A stretch of 64,000 bases of DNA from Sharpea azabuensis DSM 18934 (GTDB lineage: Bacteria; Bacillota_I; Bacilli_A; Erysipelotrichales; Coprobacillaceae). The position numbers and the translations under genes are program-made. The notes beneath the pieces were generated by a model. The model ran no database searches. It saw only the letters and a list, made by a program, of their open reading frames with translations, and had not been told where the DNA came from. Below, piece after piece: positions 32,274-41,107 of the stretch (the first letter of the stretch is position 1; the number at the start of each line of letters is the position of its first letter). Location of the stretch: contig NZ_JNKU01000004.1 of the NCBI RefSeq assembly GCF_000702165.1, positions 29,548 through 93,547 on the forward strand, given 5' to 3'.

Positions 32274-34691
32274 ATGGAAAACAAAGAACACTTTGGTCAG
32301 CTTACTGATCGTATGCAAGCATTCCGTGAAGAAGTACTTGATGAACGCCCTTATATTGATGAAGAGCGTGCAATGATTGTCACAAAGGTTTATAAAGAAA
32401 ATGAATATAAGCCTAGAGTGCTTTTAAGAGCCTTGATGTTAAAAGCTATTTTAGAAGAAATGACAATCTATATTGAAGATAAGACATTGCTTGTGGGAAA
32501 TCAGGCAAGAAAAAACAAGAATGCCCCAATCTTCCCTGAATATACAATGGAATTTGTGATTGATGAATTGGATAAGTTTGAAAAACGTGATGGTGATGTT
32601 TTCTATATTACCGAAGAAACAAAAGAGAACTTAAGAAGTATTGCGCCTTTCTGGAAGAATAATACGCTAAGAGATCGAGGGATGAACCTTTTACCAGAGT
32701 GTGTGCAGGTCTTTATGGAAACGGGTTTCTTTGGCATGGAAGGCAAGCTGAATGCCGGTGATGCTCATCTTGCGGTTAATTATGAAAAGGTTCTGAAATA
32801 TGGTCTTAAAGGCTATGAAGAAAGAGCTAGAAAACTGCAGTCACAACTTGACCTATGTGAACCTGATGCGATTGATCAAAATGTTTTCTATAACGCTGTC
32901 TTAATAGTCCTTGAAGCCGTTCATACTTTTGCCTTACGTTATAGCCAGCTTGCGAAAGAGATGGCAGAAAAGGAAAACAATGAAAAGAGAAAAGCAGAAC
33001 TCTTAGAAATCAGTCGCATTTGTCAGAAAGTGCCTTATGAACCAGCCGATACATTCTATGAAGCTATGCAGTCTGTCTGGTTTATTCAGTTGATTCTACA
33101 GATTGAATCAAATGGCCATTCTCTTTCTTATGGTCGCTTTGATCAATATATGTATCCTTACTACAAACATTCAGTACTTGAAAAACAAGACATGACAAAA
33201 GAAGAAGCCTTAGAACTCCTATCTAACTTATGGATTAAGAGCCTTACTATCAATAAAGTCAGAAGTCAGTCCCATACATTATCAAGTGCAGGAAGTCCAA
33301 TGTATCAGAATGTCACTATTGGCGGACAGACGACTGATCATCATGATGCTGTTAATGAACTCTCTTTCACAGTATTACAATCCATTGCCCAAACAAGATT
33401 AACACAACCAAACTTAACGGTACGTTATCATAAGAATCTCAATCCAGTTTTCTTTGATGAATGTATTGAAGTTGTGAAGTTAGGATTTGGTATGCCCGCT
33501 TTCAATAATGACGAAATCATTATTCCTTCATTCATTGAAAAAGGTGTCAAGGAAGAAGATGCCTATAATTATTCAGCGATTGGCTGTGTTGAGACGGCTG
33601 TACCTGGTAAATGGGGATATCGTTGTACGGGTATGAGTTATATGAACTTCCCTCGTATTCTTCTTTGTGCCATGAATAATGGTATTGATATGACAAGTGG
33701 CAAGAGATTTACTAAGGGCTATGGCTACTTCAAAGATATGACTAGTTATGAAGAACTGATGAAGGCATGGGATTTAACGGTTCGTGAATTGACACGCTAT
33801 TCAGTGATTACTGAAAATGCGATTGATAAGGCTAGTGAAAGAGATGTTCCTGATATTCTCTGTAGTACATTGACGGATGATTGTTTAGGACGTGGTAAGA
33901 CGATTAAAGAAGGTGGTGCTGTTTATGACTTTATCTCTGGGTTGCAGGTGGGTATTGCGAATATGGCTGACTCTCTTTCGGCAATCAAGAAGCTAGTCTT
34001 TGATGAAAAGCGTATCACACCGGCCCAGTTATGGGACGCAATTGTCGATGACTTTAGTTCACCAGAAAATCAGAAGATCCAGGATATGCTTATTCATGAT
34101 GCACCAAAATATGGCAATGATGATGATAGTGTTGATGAGCTTGTAGTAGAAGCATATGATAGCTATCTTGATGAAATGAAGAAGTATAAGAATACACGTT
34201 ATGGTCGAGGACCTATTGGTGGTGTACGTTATGGTGGAACATCTTCTATTTCTGCCAATGTCGGCCAAGGTATGGGTACTATGGCCACACCGGATGGTCG
34301 TCATGCTCATGAACCATTAGCTGAAGGCTGCTCCCCTGCTCATAATGCCGATCAGAATGGACCAACAGCAGTCTTCAAGACGGTTTCCAAACTACCAACC
34401 CATCTTATTACAGGTGGCGTCCTACTTAATCAAAAGATGACCCCAATAATGCTTACAACAGATGAAAACAAAATGAAATTAGAAATGTTGATAAAGACAT
34501 TCTTTAATCGATTACATGGTTATCATGTCCAATATAATATTGTTTCAAGAGAAACGCTTATTGATGCCCAAAAACATCCAGAAAAACATAAAGACTTAAT
34601 TGTTCGTGTTGCCGGATATTCAGCATTCTTCAATGTCCTCTCTAAAGCAACACAGGATGATATTATTGGCAGAACAGAACAAAGTTTATAG
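32274..34691 (+). CDS. Glycyl-radical lyase/dehydratase (PflD-like; candidate AG6P lyase or glycerol dehydratase)
   Basis: 805 residues. The catalytic thiyl Cys is at about 438 in SAIGCVETAVPGKWG: a GCVE motif, single Cys followed by Val-Glu, as in the dehydratase/lyase branch. True pyruvate formate-lyase has Cys-Cys. The glycyl radical is Gly781 in VRVAGYSAFF. IESNGHSLSYGRFDQYMYPYY supplies substrate-side His and Ser. In E. coli, relatives (YbiW, PflD) sit with an FSA-type aldolase; such enzymes are reported to act on 1,5-anhydroglucitol-6-phosphate, while glycerol dehydratase is the main alternative. The downstream aldolase and dehydrogenase favour the first. Confidence 0.85.
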   Translation: MENKEHFGQLTDRMQAFREEVLDERPYIDEERAMIVTKVYKENEYKPRVLLRALMLKAILEEMTIYIEDKTLLVGNQARKNKNAPIFPEYTMEFVIDELDKFEKRDGDVFYITEETKENLRSIAPFWKNNTLRDRGMNLLPECVQVFMETGFFGMEGKLNAGDAHLAVNYEKVLKYGLKGYEERARKLQSQLDLCEPDAIDQNVFYNAVLIVLEAVHTFALRYSQLAKEMAEKENNEKRKAELLEISRICQKVPYEPADTFYEAMQSVWFIQLILQIESNGHSLSYGRFDQYMYPYYKHSVLEKQDMTKEEALELLSNLWIKSLTINKVRSQSHTLSSAGSPMYQNVTIGGQTTDHHDAVNELSFTVLQSIAQTRLTQPNLTVRYHKNLNPVFFDECIEVVKLGFGMPAFNNDEIIIPSFIEKGVKEEDAYNYSAIGCVETAVPGKWGYRCTGMSYMNFPRILLCAMNNGIDMTSGKRFTKGYGYFKDMTSYEELMKAWDLTVRELTRYSVITENAIDKASERDVPDILCSTLTDDCLGRGKTIKEGGAVYDFISGLQVGIANMADSLSAIKKLVFDEKRITPAQLWDAIVDDFSSPENQKIQDMLIHDAPKYGNDDDSVDELVVEAYDSYLDEMKKYKNTRYGRGPIGGVRYGGTSSISANVGQGMGTMATPDGRHAHEPLAEGCSPAHNADQNGPTAVFKTVSKLPTHLITGGVLLNQKMTPIMLTTDENKMKLEMLIKTFFNRLHGYHVQYNIVSRETLIDAQKHPEKHKDLIVRVAGYSAFFNVLSKATQDDIIGRTEQSL

Positions 34692-34701
34692 GAGAGAAGA
34701 A

Positions 34702-35382
34702 ATGGAATTTATATTAGATACAATTAACTTAGATGAGATCAGAGATGGTGTTGATCATATGCCTATTAGTGGCATTACATCCAACCCAAGTATTGTCAAA
34801 AAAACAGCCCCAGATGATTTCTTTGAACATATGCGTGAAGTCAGACGTATTATTGGAAAAGAAAGAAGTCTTCATATACAGGTTGTTGGTACAACATGTG
34901 AAGATATGTTGAAAGATGCAAAGCGTATTTTTGAAGAAGTAGATGAAGATGTCTATATTAAGATTCCTACAAGCTATGAAGGTGTTAAAGCCATCAAAGC
35001 ATTAAAAGCAGAAGGTAGAAATGTAACAGCAACAGCTATCTATACAGTGATGCAAGCTTATATGGCTTTAGAAGCAGGTGCTGACTATATTGCCCCTTAT
35101 GTCAATCGTATTGCCAATATTGGTGGTGATCCTTATGACCTTATTGATAGGGTTGAAAGCAGAATTGCGATGGATGGCTATGACTGTAAGATTCTTGCCG
35201 CAAGTTTCCATGCCTTAGGACAGGTGGAAGAGTCATTAGCAGCTGGTGCTCAGGCGATAACAGCGCCATATGGTGTTCTTAAGACAATTTTCGGGAATAT
35301 CAATATTTCCCAGGCAATTAAAGATTTCAACAACGACTGGTATGATTTATATGGTGACAATAAAAAATTGAGTGACTTATAA
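34702..35382 (+). CDS. Fructose-6-phosphate aldolase-like protein (FSA/TalC family)
   Basis: 226 residues, short transaldolase fold. MEFILDTINLDEIRDGVDHMPISGITSNPSIVKKT is the N-terminal FSA signature, and the Schiff-base lysine is in DVYIKIPTSYEG (about 90). In the radical sugar pathway, FSA cleaves 1-deoxyfructose-6-phosphate to hydroxyacetone and glyceraldehyde-3-phosphate. I start at the ATG at 34702, after AGGAGAGAAGA; a longer frame from 34600 would overlap the lyase gene. It lies 10 bases after the lyase. Confidence 0.9.
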   Translation: MEFILDTINLDEIRDGVDHMPISGITSNPSIVKKTAPDDFFEHMREVRRIIGKERSLHIQVVGTTCEDMLKDAKRIFEEVDEDVYIKIPTSYEGVKAIKALKAEGRNVTATAIYTVMQAYMALEAGADYIAPYVNRIANIGGDPYDLIDRVESRIAMDGYDCKILAASFHALGQVEESLAAGAQAITAPYGVLKTIFGNINISQAIKDFNNDWYDLYGDNKKLSDL

Positions 35383-35399
35383 AAAAGGAGATGTTTGTT

Positions 35400-36491
35400 A
35401 TGACAAAAATAATTTGTGCACCAGGAAGTTATATTCAGGGAGCTGGCGAAATTAAGAAGCTAGCTTCCTACTATCAGGAATTAGGTACAAAAGGTGCTTA
35501 TTTGATGATTGGTCATCATGCCTATGTGCATGACTTAGATGATATTGAAAGTTCCTTTAAAGATGCAAATGTACCATTTACTTCAGAACTATTTGGAGGT
35601 GAATGTTCAAGAGAAGAAGTTGAAAAGCATCAAAAACAATTAGGTGAATGTGATGTTGTCATTGGTATTGGTGGCGGTAAGACATTGGATGCAGCCAAAG
35701 CAGTAGCATTCTATGCACATATGCCTGTCATCATCGTACCAACAACAGCTTCGACAGATGCTCCATGTTCAAGATTGTCCGTTCTCTATAAACCTAATGG
35801 GGAATTTGATGCCTACTTGCCTTTAAGAGCCAATCCAGATATGGTTTTAATGGATACGGATATTATTGCGCATGCACCTGTTCGTTTCTTAATGGCTGGT
35901 GTTGGTGATGCCCTTGCGACTTATTATGAAGCAGCAGCATGTGTGAAGAGTGATGCTTTAACGATGCCAGGAGGCCATGTCACAAAAGCAGCCTTTGCCT
36001 TGGCAACATTATGTCGCGATACTTTATTTGAAGATGCATTGAAGGCTAAAGCAGCTGTTGAAAACAAAGTGACAACTAAGGCATTAGAGAATATTGTTGA
36101 AGCAAATACATATTTAAGTGGTCTTGGCTTTGAATCAAGTGGCTTAGCTGCAGCCCATGCCATTCATGATGGCTTAACAGTGATTCCTGAAACACACAAA
36201 TATCTTCATGGTGAAAAGGTAGCCTTTGGGACAATCACACAGCTTGTCTTAGAAAATCGTTCACTTGAAGAAATCACAAAAGTTATCAAGTTCTGCAAAG
36301 CTTGCAATCTCCCAACTTCCTTTAAGGACTTAGATATGGAGAATGTCAGTGATGAATTATTGCTGAAAGCGGCAACTGAAGCATGCTCACCAAATGATAC
36401 AATGGCCAATATGCCATTTGTCGTTACACCTGAAGATGTTGTAGCAGCTATGAAAACAGCTAACACATTATCAGCAACAATCTCTAAATAA
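35400..36491 (+). CDS. gldA: Glycerol dehydrogenase-like iron/zinc alcohol dehydrogenase
   Basis: About 363 residues. NAD-binding GIGGGKTLDAAKAVAFY; metal ligands Asp in GVGDALATYYEA and His in AAHAIHDGLT and YLHGEKVAFG. GldA-type enzymes oxidise glycerol and also reduce hydroxyacetone to 1,2-propanediol, which would close redox balance behind an FSA that releases hydroxyacetone. I use the ATG at 35400, 9 bases after AAGGAG; the ATG at 35391 is too close to the site. It ends the glycyl-radical operon. Confidence 0.92.
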   Translation: MTKIICAPGSYIQGAGEIKKLASYYQELGTKGAYLMIGHHAYVHDLDDIESSFKDANVPFTSELFGGECSREEVEKHQKQLGECDVVIGIGGGKTLDAAKAVAFYAHMPVIIVPTTASTDAPCSRLSVLYKPNGEFDAYLPLRANPDMVLMDTDIIAHAPVRFLMAGVGDALATYYEAAACVKSDALTMPGGHVTKAAFALATLCRDTLFEDALKAKAAVENKVTTKALENIVEANTYLSGLGFESSGLAAAHAIHDGLTVIPETHKYLHGEKVAFGTITQLVLENRSLEEITKVIKFCKACNLPTSFKDLDMENVSDELLLKAATEACSPNDTMANMPFVVTPEDVVAAMKTANTLSATISK

Positions 36492-36556
36492 TATCAGCTC
36501 ACATGATTTCACATATTTTAAGCATAATTATCACATGAATATTGTGTATTCTATAA

Positions 36557-36686
36557 GTGTAGTCGAAAAAGAGTTTTCATAATTTTCCCAAAATACAATT
36601 TTCCCAAATAGACTACTCATTCATGACAACTTCCCAAATAATCATGAATAGCAAGACCTAGAGCATTCCCAATCTAGGTCTTTTTT
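36557..36686 (+). ncRNA. Candidate small RNA with four UUCCCAA loops
   Basis: Three successive stem-loops. Stem 1 is GTAGTC (36559-36564)/GACTAC (36611-36616) and encloses TTCCCAA twice (36585-36591, 36601-36607). Stem 2 is ATTCATGA (36619-36626)/TCATGAAT (36642-36649) and encloses TTCCCAA (36631-36637). Stem 3 is the terminator AAGACCTAG/CTAGGTCTT and encloses TTCCCAA (36666-36672). Unpaired UCCC motifs are how many Gram-positive small RNAs mask Shine-Dalgarno sequences. A promoter could not be fixed (TATTCT or TATAAG near 36547-36557), so it might instead be the 3' end of the gldA transcript. Three CACAT repeats precede it (36500-36536). Confidence 0.5.
36653..36686 (+). terminator. Terminator of the gldA operon or candidate small RNA
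   Basis: AAGACCTAG-AGCATTCCCAAT-CTAGGTCTT followed by T residues. Confidence 0.85.
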
Positions 36687-36705
36687 CTTTAAGAACACCT
36701 AAAAA

Positions 36706-36731
36706 AACTCCAGCAAATATATGCTGGAGTT
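36706..36731 (-). terminator. Terminator of the amino-acid ABC transporter operon
   Basis: AACTCCAGCA-AATATA-TGCTGGAGTT; the T-run follows on the minus strand and the stem overlaps the ATPase gene stop codon. Confidence 0.85.
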
Positions 36732-37476
36732 AAATAATATAATTATCACGATAACGTGCTAGGAATTTTTTAGTACGTTCTTTTTTTGGCGTTTCAAAGA
36801 TATCTTTGGCGCTTCCTTCTTCAACAATCTGTCCATCTTCCATAAAGACAATCTGATCACCTATCTGGTTCGCAAATTCCATTTCATGCGTTACAATGAT
36901 CATTGTTGTATGTTCATCAGAGATTTCCTTGATAACCTTAAGTACCTCACCAACAAGTTCTGGATCAAGAGCACTTGTAGGTTCATCAAAGAGAATGACT
37001 TGTGGATGTAAGGCCAAGGCTCTAGCAATGGCAACACGCTGTTGCTGGCCACCGGAGAGCTGTCTTGGATATTGGTCTTTCTTGTCATAAAGTCCTACTT
37101 TTTCAAGTGCTTCCTGGGCAATTCTATACGCTTCTTGCTTTGTCTTTTTCTGGACGACACTCAAACCGATCGAGACATTTTCAAGAATCGTTTTATTCTC
37201 AAAAAGACCATAATTTTGAAAGACGAAGGCTGTTGCCTGCCTGACATCAAGATAATCTTTCTTCTTGAGATGAGCAGCATTGTAGCCGACTTGATTAATT
37301 GTCACTTCCCCTATTTCGGGTGTTTCAAGTAAGTTGATACATCTTAGTAATGTGGATTTACCTGAACCTGATGGACCAATAATTACTGTTGTTGTACCAT
37401 CCTGTACGGTTAAATCAATGCCTTTTAGTATTTCTTTGTCATTGAAGGATTTATGGATATTTTTTAAAGAAATCAT
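36730..37476 (-). CDS. Amino-acid ABC transporter ATP-binding protein
   Basis: 248 residues, GlnQ/TcyC type. Walker A GPSGSGKSTLLRCINLLE (about 34-51), Q-loop FVFQNYGLFENKT, signature LSGGQQQRVAIARAL, Walker B VILFDEPTSALDP and H-loop TMIIVTHEMEFA. It energises the permease encoded 2 bases upstream. It is the last gene of the binding protein-permease-ATPase operon. Substrate (probably cystine) is inferred from the binding protein. Confidence 0.94.
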   Translation of the reverse strand: MISLKNIHKSFNDKEILKGIDLTVQDGTTTVIIGPSGSGKSTLLRCINLLETPEIGEVTINQVGYNAAHLKKKDYLDVRQATAFVFQNYGLFENKTILENVSIGLSVVQKKTKQEAYRIAQEALEKVGLYDKKDQYPRQLSGGQQQRVAIARALALHPQVILFDEPTSALDPELVGEVLKVIKEISDEHTTMIIVTHEMEFANQIGDQIVFMEDGQIVEEGSAKDIFETPKKERTKKFLARYRDNYII

Positions 37477-37478
37477 GT

Positions 37479-38141
37479 TTAACCCCTCCTTGATAGTCTC
37501 TCTTCACAATACTTTTGTAAGTATGTCAGAGCAGTACAGAAAATAAGATAGATAACCGCAACTTCACAATAGAGCGCAAATGGTTCATAAGTATTAGCAG
37601 CTATACGCTGAGCTGCCATAAACATTTCTACAACAGTAATATTAGCCGCTAATGAAGTATCTTTCACAAGGGCAATGAGTGAATTAAAGAGTGGCGAAAT
37701 AGCATTCTTAAAAGCCTGTGGCAGAATGATATAGAACATGGCCTGATTATTTGTCATGCCAATAGAAAGAGCAGCTTCCTTCTGTGTTTTATCAACCGAG
37801 AGAATAGCTCCTCGTAATGTTTCTGAACAATAAGCACCTACATTCAAAGAGAAAGTAATAATAGCGGCTACCCAGGCACTTAACTGAATACCAATATTTG
37901 GTAAACCATAGAAGATAATAAAGAGCTGAACAAGTAATGGTGTGCCCCTGAAGACCCAAACATAGAATCTTACAATTTGATCAATGACTTTGATCTTATA
38001 AACTCTGACGATTGCGACAGCAATCGCAATCAAAAGCCCAATCGCAAAAGTAATGATTGTAAGAGGAATGGTGTATTGAAGACCAGGTATTAATATCTTG
38101 AAAAAGGAATCAAGAAGAATACGAATAATACGATCATTCAT
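37479..38141 (-). CDS. Amino-acid ABC transporter permease
   Basis: 220 residues, five predicted membrane spans. The HisM/GlnP-family motif around YCSETLRGAILSVDKTQKEAALSIGMTNNQAMFYIILPQA contains the EAA loop that docks the ATPase. It overlaps the binding-protein gene by one base (TAATG), so translation is coupled. It probably works as a homodimer, since only one permease is encoded. Confidence 0.92.
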   Translation of the reverse strand: MNDRIIRILLDSFFKILIPGLQYTIPLTIITFAIGLLIAIAVAIVRVYKIKVIDQIVRFYVWVFRGTPLLVQLFIIFYGLPNIGIQLSAWVAAIITFSLNVGAYCSETLRGAILSVDKTQKEAALSIGMTNNQAMFYIILPQAFKNAISPLFNSLIALVKDTSLAANITVVEMFMAAQRIAANTYEPFALYCEVAVIYLIFCTALTYLQKYCEERLSRRG

Positions 38142-38908
38142 TATTTTACTGAAACATCCTTACCAAAATATTTCTTACCTAGCTTCTTCAATGTACCATC
38201 ATTCTTTAATGCCTTTAATGCTTTATTGAGTTTTGTTTGTGTTGTCTTGTCACTTTTACGGATGAGGAACCCTTGTTCATATGTTTCAGTACCTTCATAA
38301 GCAATAACTAAATCTGCATTTGGCTTTTTCTGTTTATAGTCTAAATATGTTAATGTATCATTTACTGTACCAAAAGTACGATTCTGTAAGACTAATGAAA
38401 CATTTTCATTCCAGTCATTTGTAGAAACAATTTCCCCACCATACTGTTGTACGAGCTTAGAGTAGTTTGAAGTACCCGTCTGGGAGAACTTCTTGCCCTT
38501 AAGATCATCAAAGCTCTTGATGGCTGAAGCATTTTCTTTCTTTGTCAGTACAGCTGGATGAGAATAAGTATATGTATCAGAGAAGAGGTATTTCTCTTTA
38601 CGTTCATCAGTCTTTGTCACCTGGTTTGCGACAATGTCATACTGCTTGGCATCAAGTCCAGCAATCAAAGAGTCCCATTTCGCTTCTTTAACTTCAACTT
38701 TATATCCTGCTTTTTTAGCAGCTGCCTTCGCAACCTCGACATCATAGCCTACTAACTGATCTTTGTCATTATGATATGAGAAAGGTGCAAATGTACCTTC
38801 AGTACCAATAACTAATGTATTTGAATCACTTTTATTTGAAGAAGCAGAGCATCCTGTTAATAATAGTCCCCCTGCCAATAAGGCAATGCCAATTCCTTTT
38901 ACTTTCAT
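38141..38908 (-). CDS. Amino-acid (probably L-cystine) binding lipoprotein
   Basis: 255 residues. Signal peptide with lipobox LLTGCS (Cys20), so it is anchored outside the membrane. The SBP-3 domain begins LVIGTEGTFAPFSYHNDKDQLVGYDVEVAKAAAKKAGYK. KWDSLIAGLDAKQYDIVANQVTKTDERKEKYLFSDTYTYSHP closely follows the cystine-binding FliY/TcyA pattern rather than glutamine or histidine types. The GAGG ribosome-binding site and a clear promoter lie upstream. Confidence 0.88.
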   Translation of the reverse strand: MKVKGIGIALLAGGLLLTGCSASSNKSDSNTLVIGTEGTFAPFSYHNDKDQLVGYDVEVAKAAAKKAGYKVEVKEAKWDSLIAGLDAKQYDIVANQVTKTDERKEKYLFSDTYTYSHPAVLTKKENASAIKSFDDLKGKKFSQTGTSNYSKLVQQYGGEIVSTNDWNENVSLVLQNRTFGTVNDTLTYLDYKQKKPNADLVIAYEGTETYEQGFLIRKSDKTTQTKLNKALKALKNDGTLKKLGKKYFGKDVSVK

Positions 38909-38954
38909 ATATATTTCCTCCTAATTTCCTATAACCTACTTAGTATATAGGTAT

Positions 38955-38983
38955 ATAGTAAATAAAAAGAACAGTAAAGTCAA
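38955..38983 (-). promoter_or_regulatory. Promoter of the cystine-type ABC operon
   Basis: Minus strand TTGACT, 17 bases, TACTAT, about 47 bases before the start codon. The rest of 38984-39137 shows no gene. Confidence 0.7.
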
Positions 38984-39137
38984 TCGCAACCACCTTCTTC
39001 TTTATTTATTGTGCCATATAGGTTTAACCAATAAAGCAGTGAATAAATCTATTATCAAGCTACGAATTATAGCTGCTTGTGAATCACCGTGTATCTAGTG
39101 GAGAAATATTATTATATAGGTATCATATCTAGGATAC

Positions 39138-39170
39138 AAAAACAGTGAGAATCTTGTCCTCACTGTTTTT
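39138..39170 (-). terminator. Terminator of the alpha/beta hydrolase gene
   Basis: AAAAACAGTGAG pairs with CTCACTGTTTTT around a 9-base loop; the stop codon lies inside it. Confidence 0.85.
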
Positions 39171-40107
39171 CGTCTGTAAAGTATTTATTTGTGAAATTAA
39201 GTATATGGGACTCATAGCCCTTTGGATCAGTAATATAGCTATCGCAGTGTTCAGCACCAGGAACAATAAAGAGTTCCTTTGGGGCATGACATGCTTCATA
39301 GAGCTTTTTGACATTTTGATAGTCGACAAAGCTATCTTGATCACCATGGATGAATAATGTAGGTATATGACTCTTCTCTACTTGTTTGATGACATCAATG
39401 TTGTTGAAGTCATAACCAATAACTTTTTTTGAAAGCAAGCTTGCCGATGACATAATTGTGTGCGTAGGGATATGATGTGCTTTAAGAACACTTGTGAGTT
39501 GTTCTCTCGCTGAAGCATAGCCGCAATCCGCAACAATACACTTGACATCGCTGCTCAATTCTTCGCCGCTTGCCATCAGGACAGAACTCGCCCCCATTGA
39601 TACACCATGTAACATTATATTAAGTGGCTGATAGTCAAAGTATTCCTGGATTCTCATAATCCATTGCATTATATCGAGACGATCAAAATAACCAAATCCA
39701 ATATACTCCCCTTCACTATCACCATGTGCACGATCATCAGGAATAAGAACATGAAAACCATGTTCGTGATAGAAACGGATAAAGTATTGATGATCTAACA
39801 TACCGTAGGAATGATAGCCATGGATACAGATGACAACCTTGTTGGAAGCTATATCGGCTGGAAAGAATGTTGCCTTAAGGGCAAGATTATCAAAGGATGT
39901 TGTAGTAAGTGTTTCTTGTTTAAGCGAAGCAATATAGTTTTTCTCTTCTTCACTTAAGGGGTGTGTTACTGCTGTTGCATGTTTCTGTTTATAATTCTTA
40001 CGTTTAAAGGCATATCTCAAACTAAGATAACCTGTTAATAAATAGCCAGCTGTTACACCTAACCCCACGCTAGCAACAGTAAGCAATGTCTTTGTTTTCT
40101 TTTTCAT
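39160..40107 (-). CDS. Membrane-anchored alpha/beta hydrolase
   Basis: 315 residues from the ATG at 40107, which follows TGAGGT by 7 bases; an ATG further up at 40191 lacks a site. An N-terminal membrane helix (TLLTVASVGLGVTAGYLLTGYL) is followed by the hydrolase fold: VICIHGYHSYG (oxyanion region), PDDRAHGDSEG, nucleophile elbow HGVSMGASS, acid HGDQDSFVDY and base GAEHCDSY. It is related to the YfhR/Bem46 group of serine peptidase-like hydrolases with unknown physiological substrate. Confidence 0.87.
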   Translation of the reverse strand: MKKKTKTLLTVASVGLGVTAGYLLTGYLSLRYAFKRKNYKQKHATAVTHPLSEEEKNYIASLKQETLTTTSFDNLALKATFFPADIASNKVVICIHGYHSYGMLDHQYFIRFYHEHGFHVLIPDDRAHGDSEGEYIGFGYFDRLDIMQWIMRIQEYFDYQPLNIMLHGVSMGASSVLMASGEELSSDVKCIVADCGYASAREQLTSVLKAHHIPTHTIMSSASLLSKKVIGYDFNNIDVIKQVEKSHIPTLFIHGDQDSFVDYQNVKKLYEACHAPKELFIVPGAEHCDSYITDPKGYESHILNFTNKYFTDEKQ

Positions 40108-40191
40108 AATGTCTACCTCAAATAGAAGTATAGCACTAATAAAGTGAATATGGGAAGCAGGATAAATGTTAGGAGTTAAAACAGTAATCAT

Positions 40192-40740
40192 TCATTAGAA
40201 TGTAGGATTTATTACAATTAAAGAAGTTGATTTAATAGAGTATATTCCTGCTTCACCTAAATATTCATATTTCTATGATATCTCTCCTATATGTAAGCAT
40301 GCAATTACATTTATAAAGATGATAAAAATAGTTCTATTTTCATGAATAAAACACCTAAACATGTATGAATCTATGCATAGTTAGTTCTTTCCAATCTTGT
40401 AGAGATAAGTTATGAAATCTAAAAATACATACTTAAAGGGAATAATAGATAAAATTTGAAAAGAAAAATTTATTTGAATTCTTACTTATAATCATTGCTT
40501 TGGTAAGAGCTAATGACTATGTTCATAGCCAGGATATCAAGAGAGGTATTTTTGGTGTGGGCATTGTGAAAACTATGTATTGAAAAATAAGAAGAAAGGG
40601 CTATGAAATGGCTTCAGTTTTAAAAATACTATAAATTCCTATAAGGTGTCATCATAGTGTTGGTACATATTATGTGTAAAAAATAAGTAATCAAATACTC
40701 AAACTTTATTATTAAAATACCTTAAGGTGTAATGTTATCG
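40192..40740. other. Long AT-rich stretch without a supported gene
   Basis: Both strands are full of stops. The longest sense-like piece is a frame at about 40455-40581 (ending ANDYVHSQDIKRGIFGVGIV KTMY) with no start codon or ribosome-binding site. It may be decayed sequence from a former gene; nothing functional can be supported. Confidence 0.5.
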
Positions 40741-40751
40741 AAGGGGTGATT

Positions 40752-40904
40752 ATGGTGAAAAATAGAAGTGAATTGAAACATCGTGATATCTATTTAAATC
40801 AACTGGTCGCATTTCAAAAGATTGTTCTTACTTTACATAAGTTAATTGATGATGATATTGAAGGTATTGTCATTAAAGATATTATGGATTGGCTTGTTGA
40901 ATAA
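40752..40904 (+). CDS. Small ORF of 50 residues, possibly a remnant of a DUF4143-type ATPase
   Basis: MVKNRSELKHRDIYLNQLVA followed by FQKIVLTLHKLIDDDIEGIV and IKDIMDWLVE. AAGGGGTG precedes the ATG by 6 bases and a good terminator follows, so it could be expressed. The opening resembles the start of DUF4143-type AAA ATPases (YLxxLIAFxD) and the second half another part of the same proteins, which would make it a deletion remnant; this is a weak recollection, not an alignment. Confidence 0.4.
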   Translation: MVKNRSELKHRDIYLNQLVAFQKIVLTLHKLIDDDIEGIVIKDIMDWLVE

Positions 40905-40918
40905 AGGAAATATATGTC

Positions 40919-40960
40919 AAGAACGGAATTTGCATAAATATATGTATTTTCCGTTCTTTT
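40919..40960 (+). terminator. Terminator after the 50-residue ORF
   Basis: AAGAACGGAA pairs with TTCCGTTCTT, followed by T residues. Confidence 0.8.
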
Positions 40961-40978
40961 TCATGTATGAAAAAGAAT

Positions 40979-41031
40979 TTGACTAATGAATAATTATGTG
41001 TATAATAATTTAAAAATGACCAATGGTCATT
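40979..41031 (+). promoter_or_regulatory. Promoter with palindromic operator upstream of tsaC
   Basis: TTGACT (40979-40984), 16 bases, TATAAT (41001-41006), then the perfect palindrome AATGACC-AAT-GGTCATT (41015-41031) over the expected transcription start. A second, extended -10 (TGGTATCAT, 41077-41085) lies closer to the gene. Together they could give tsaC one regulated and one basal promoter. Confidence 0.6.
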
Positions 41032-41107
41032 TGTGTAAATTAATAGCCTTAAAATCTATGTATTCTTATGTTTTTATGGTATCATATCTTCGAAATGAGG
41101 TGATTGC

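Noticed and set aside
32274..34691. Annotation as pyruvate formate-lyase
   Set aside because: The active-site motif has one Cys (GCVE), not the adjacent Cys pair of PFL, and the activase has two extra ferredoxin clusters that PFL activase lacks.
40455..40581. Open frame ending ANDYVHSQDIKRGIFGVGIV KTMY
   Set aside because: No start codon or ribosome-binding site, a stop just before it, and no recognisable family; treated as non-coding or decayed.
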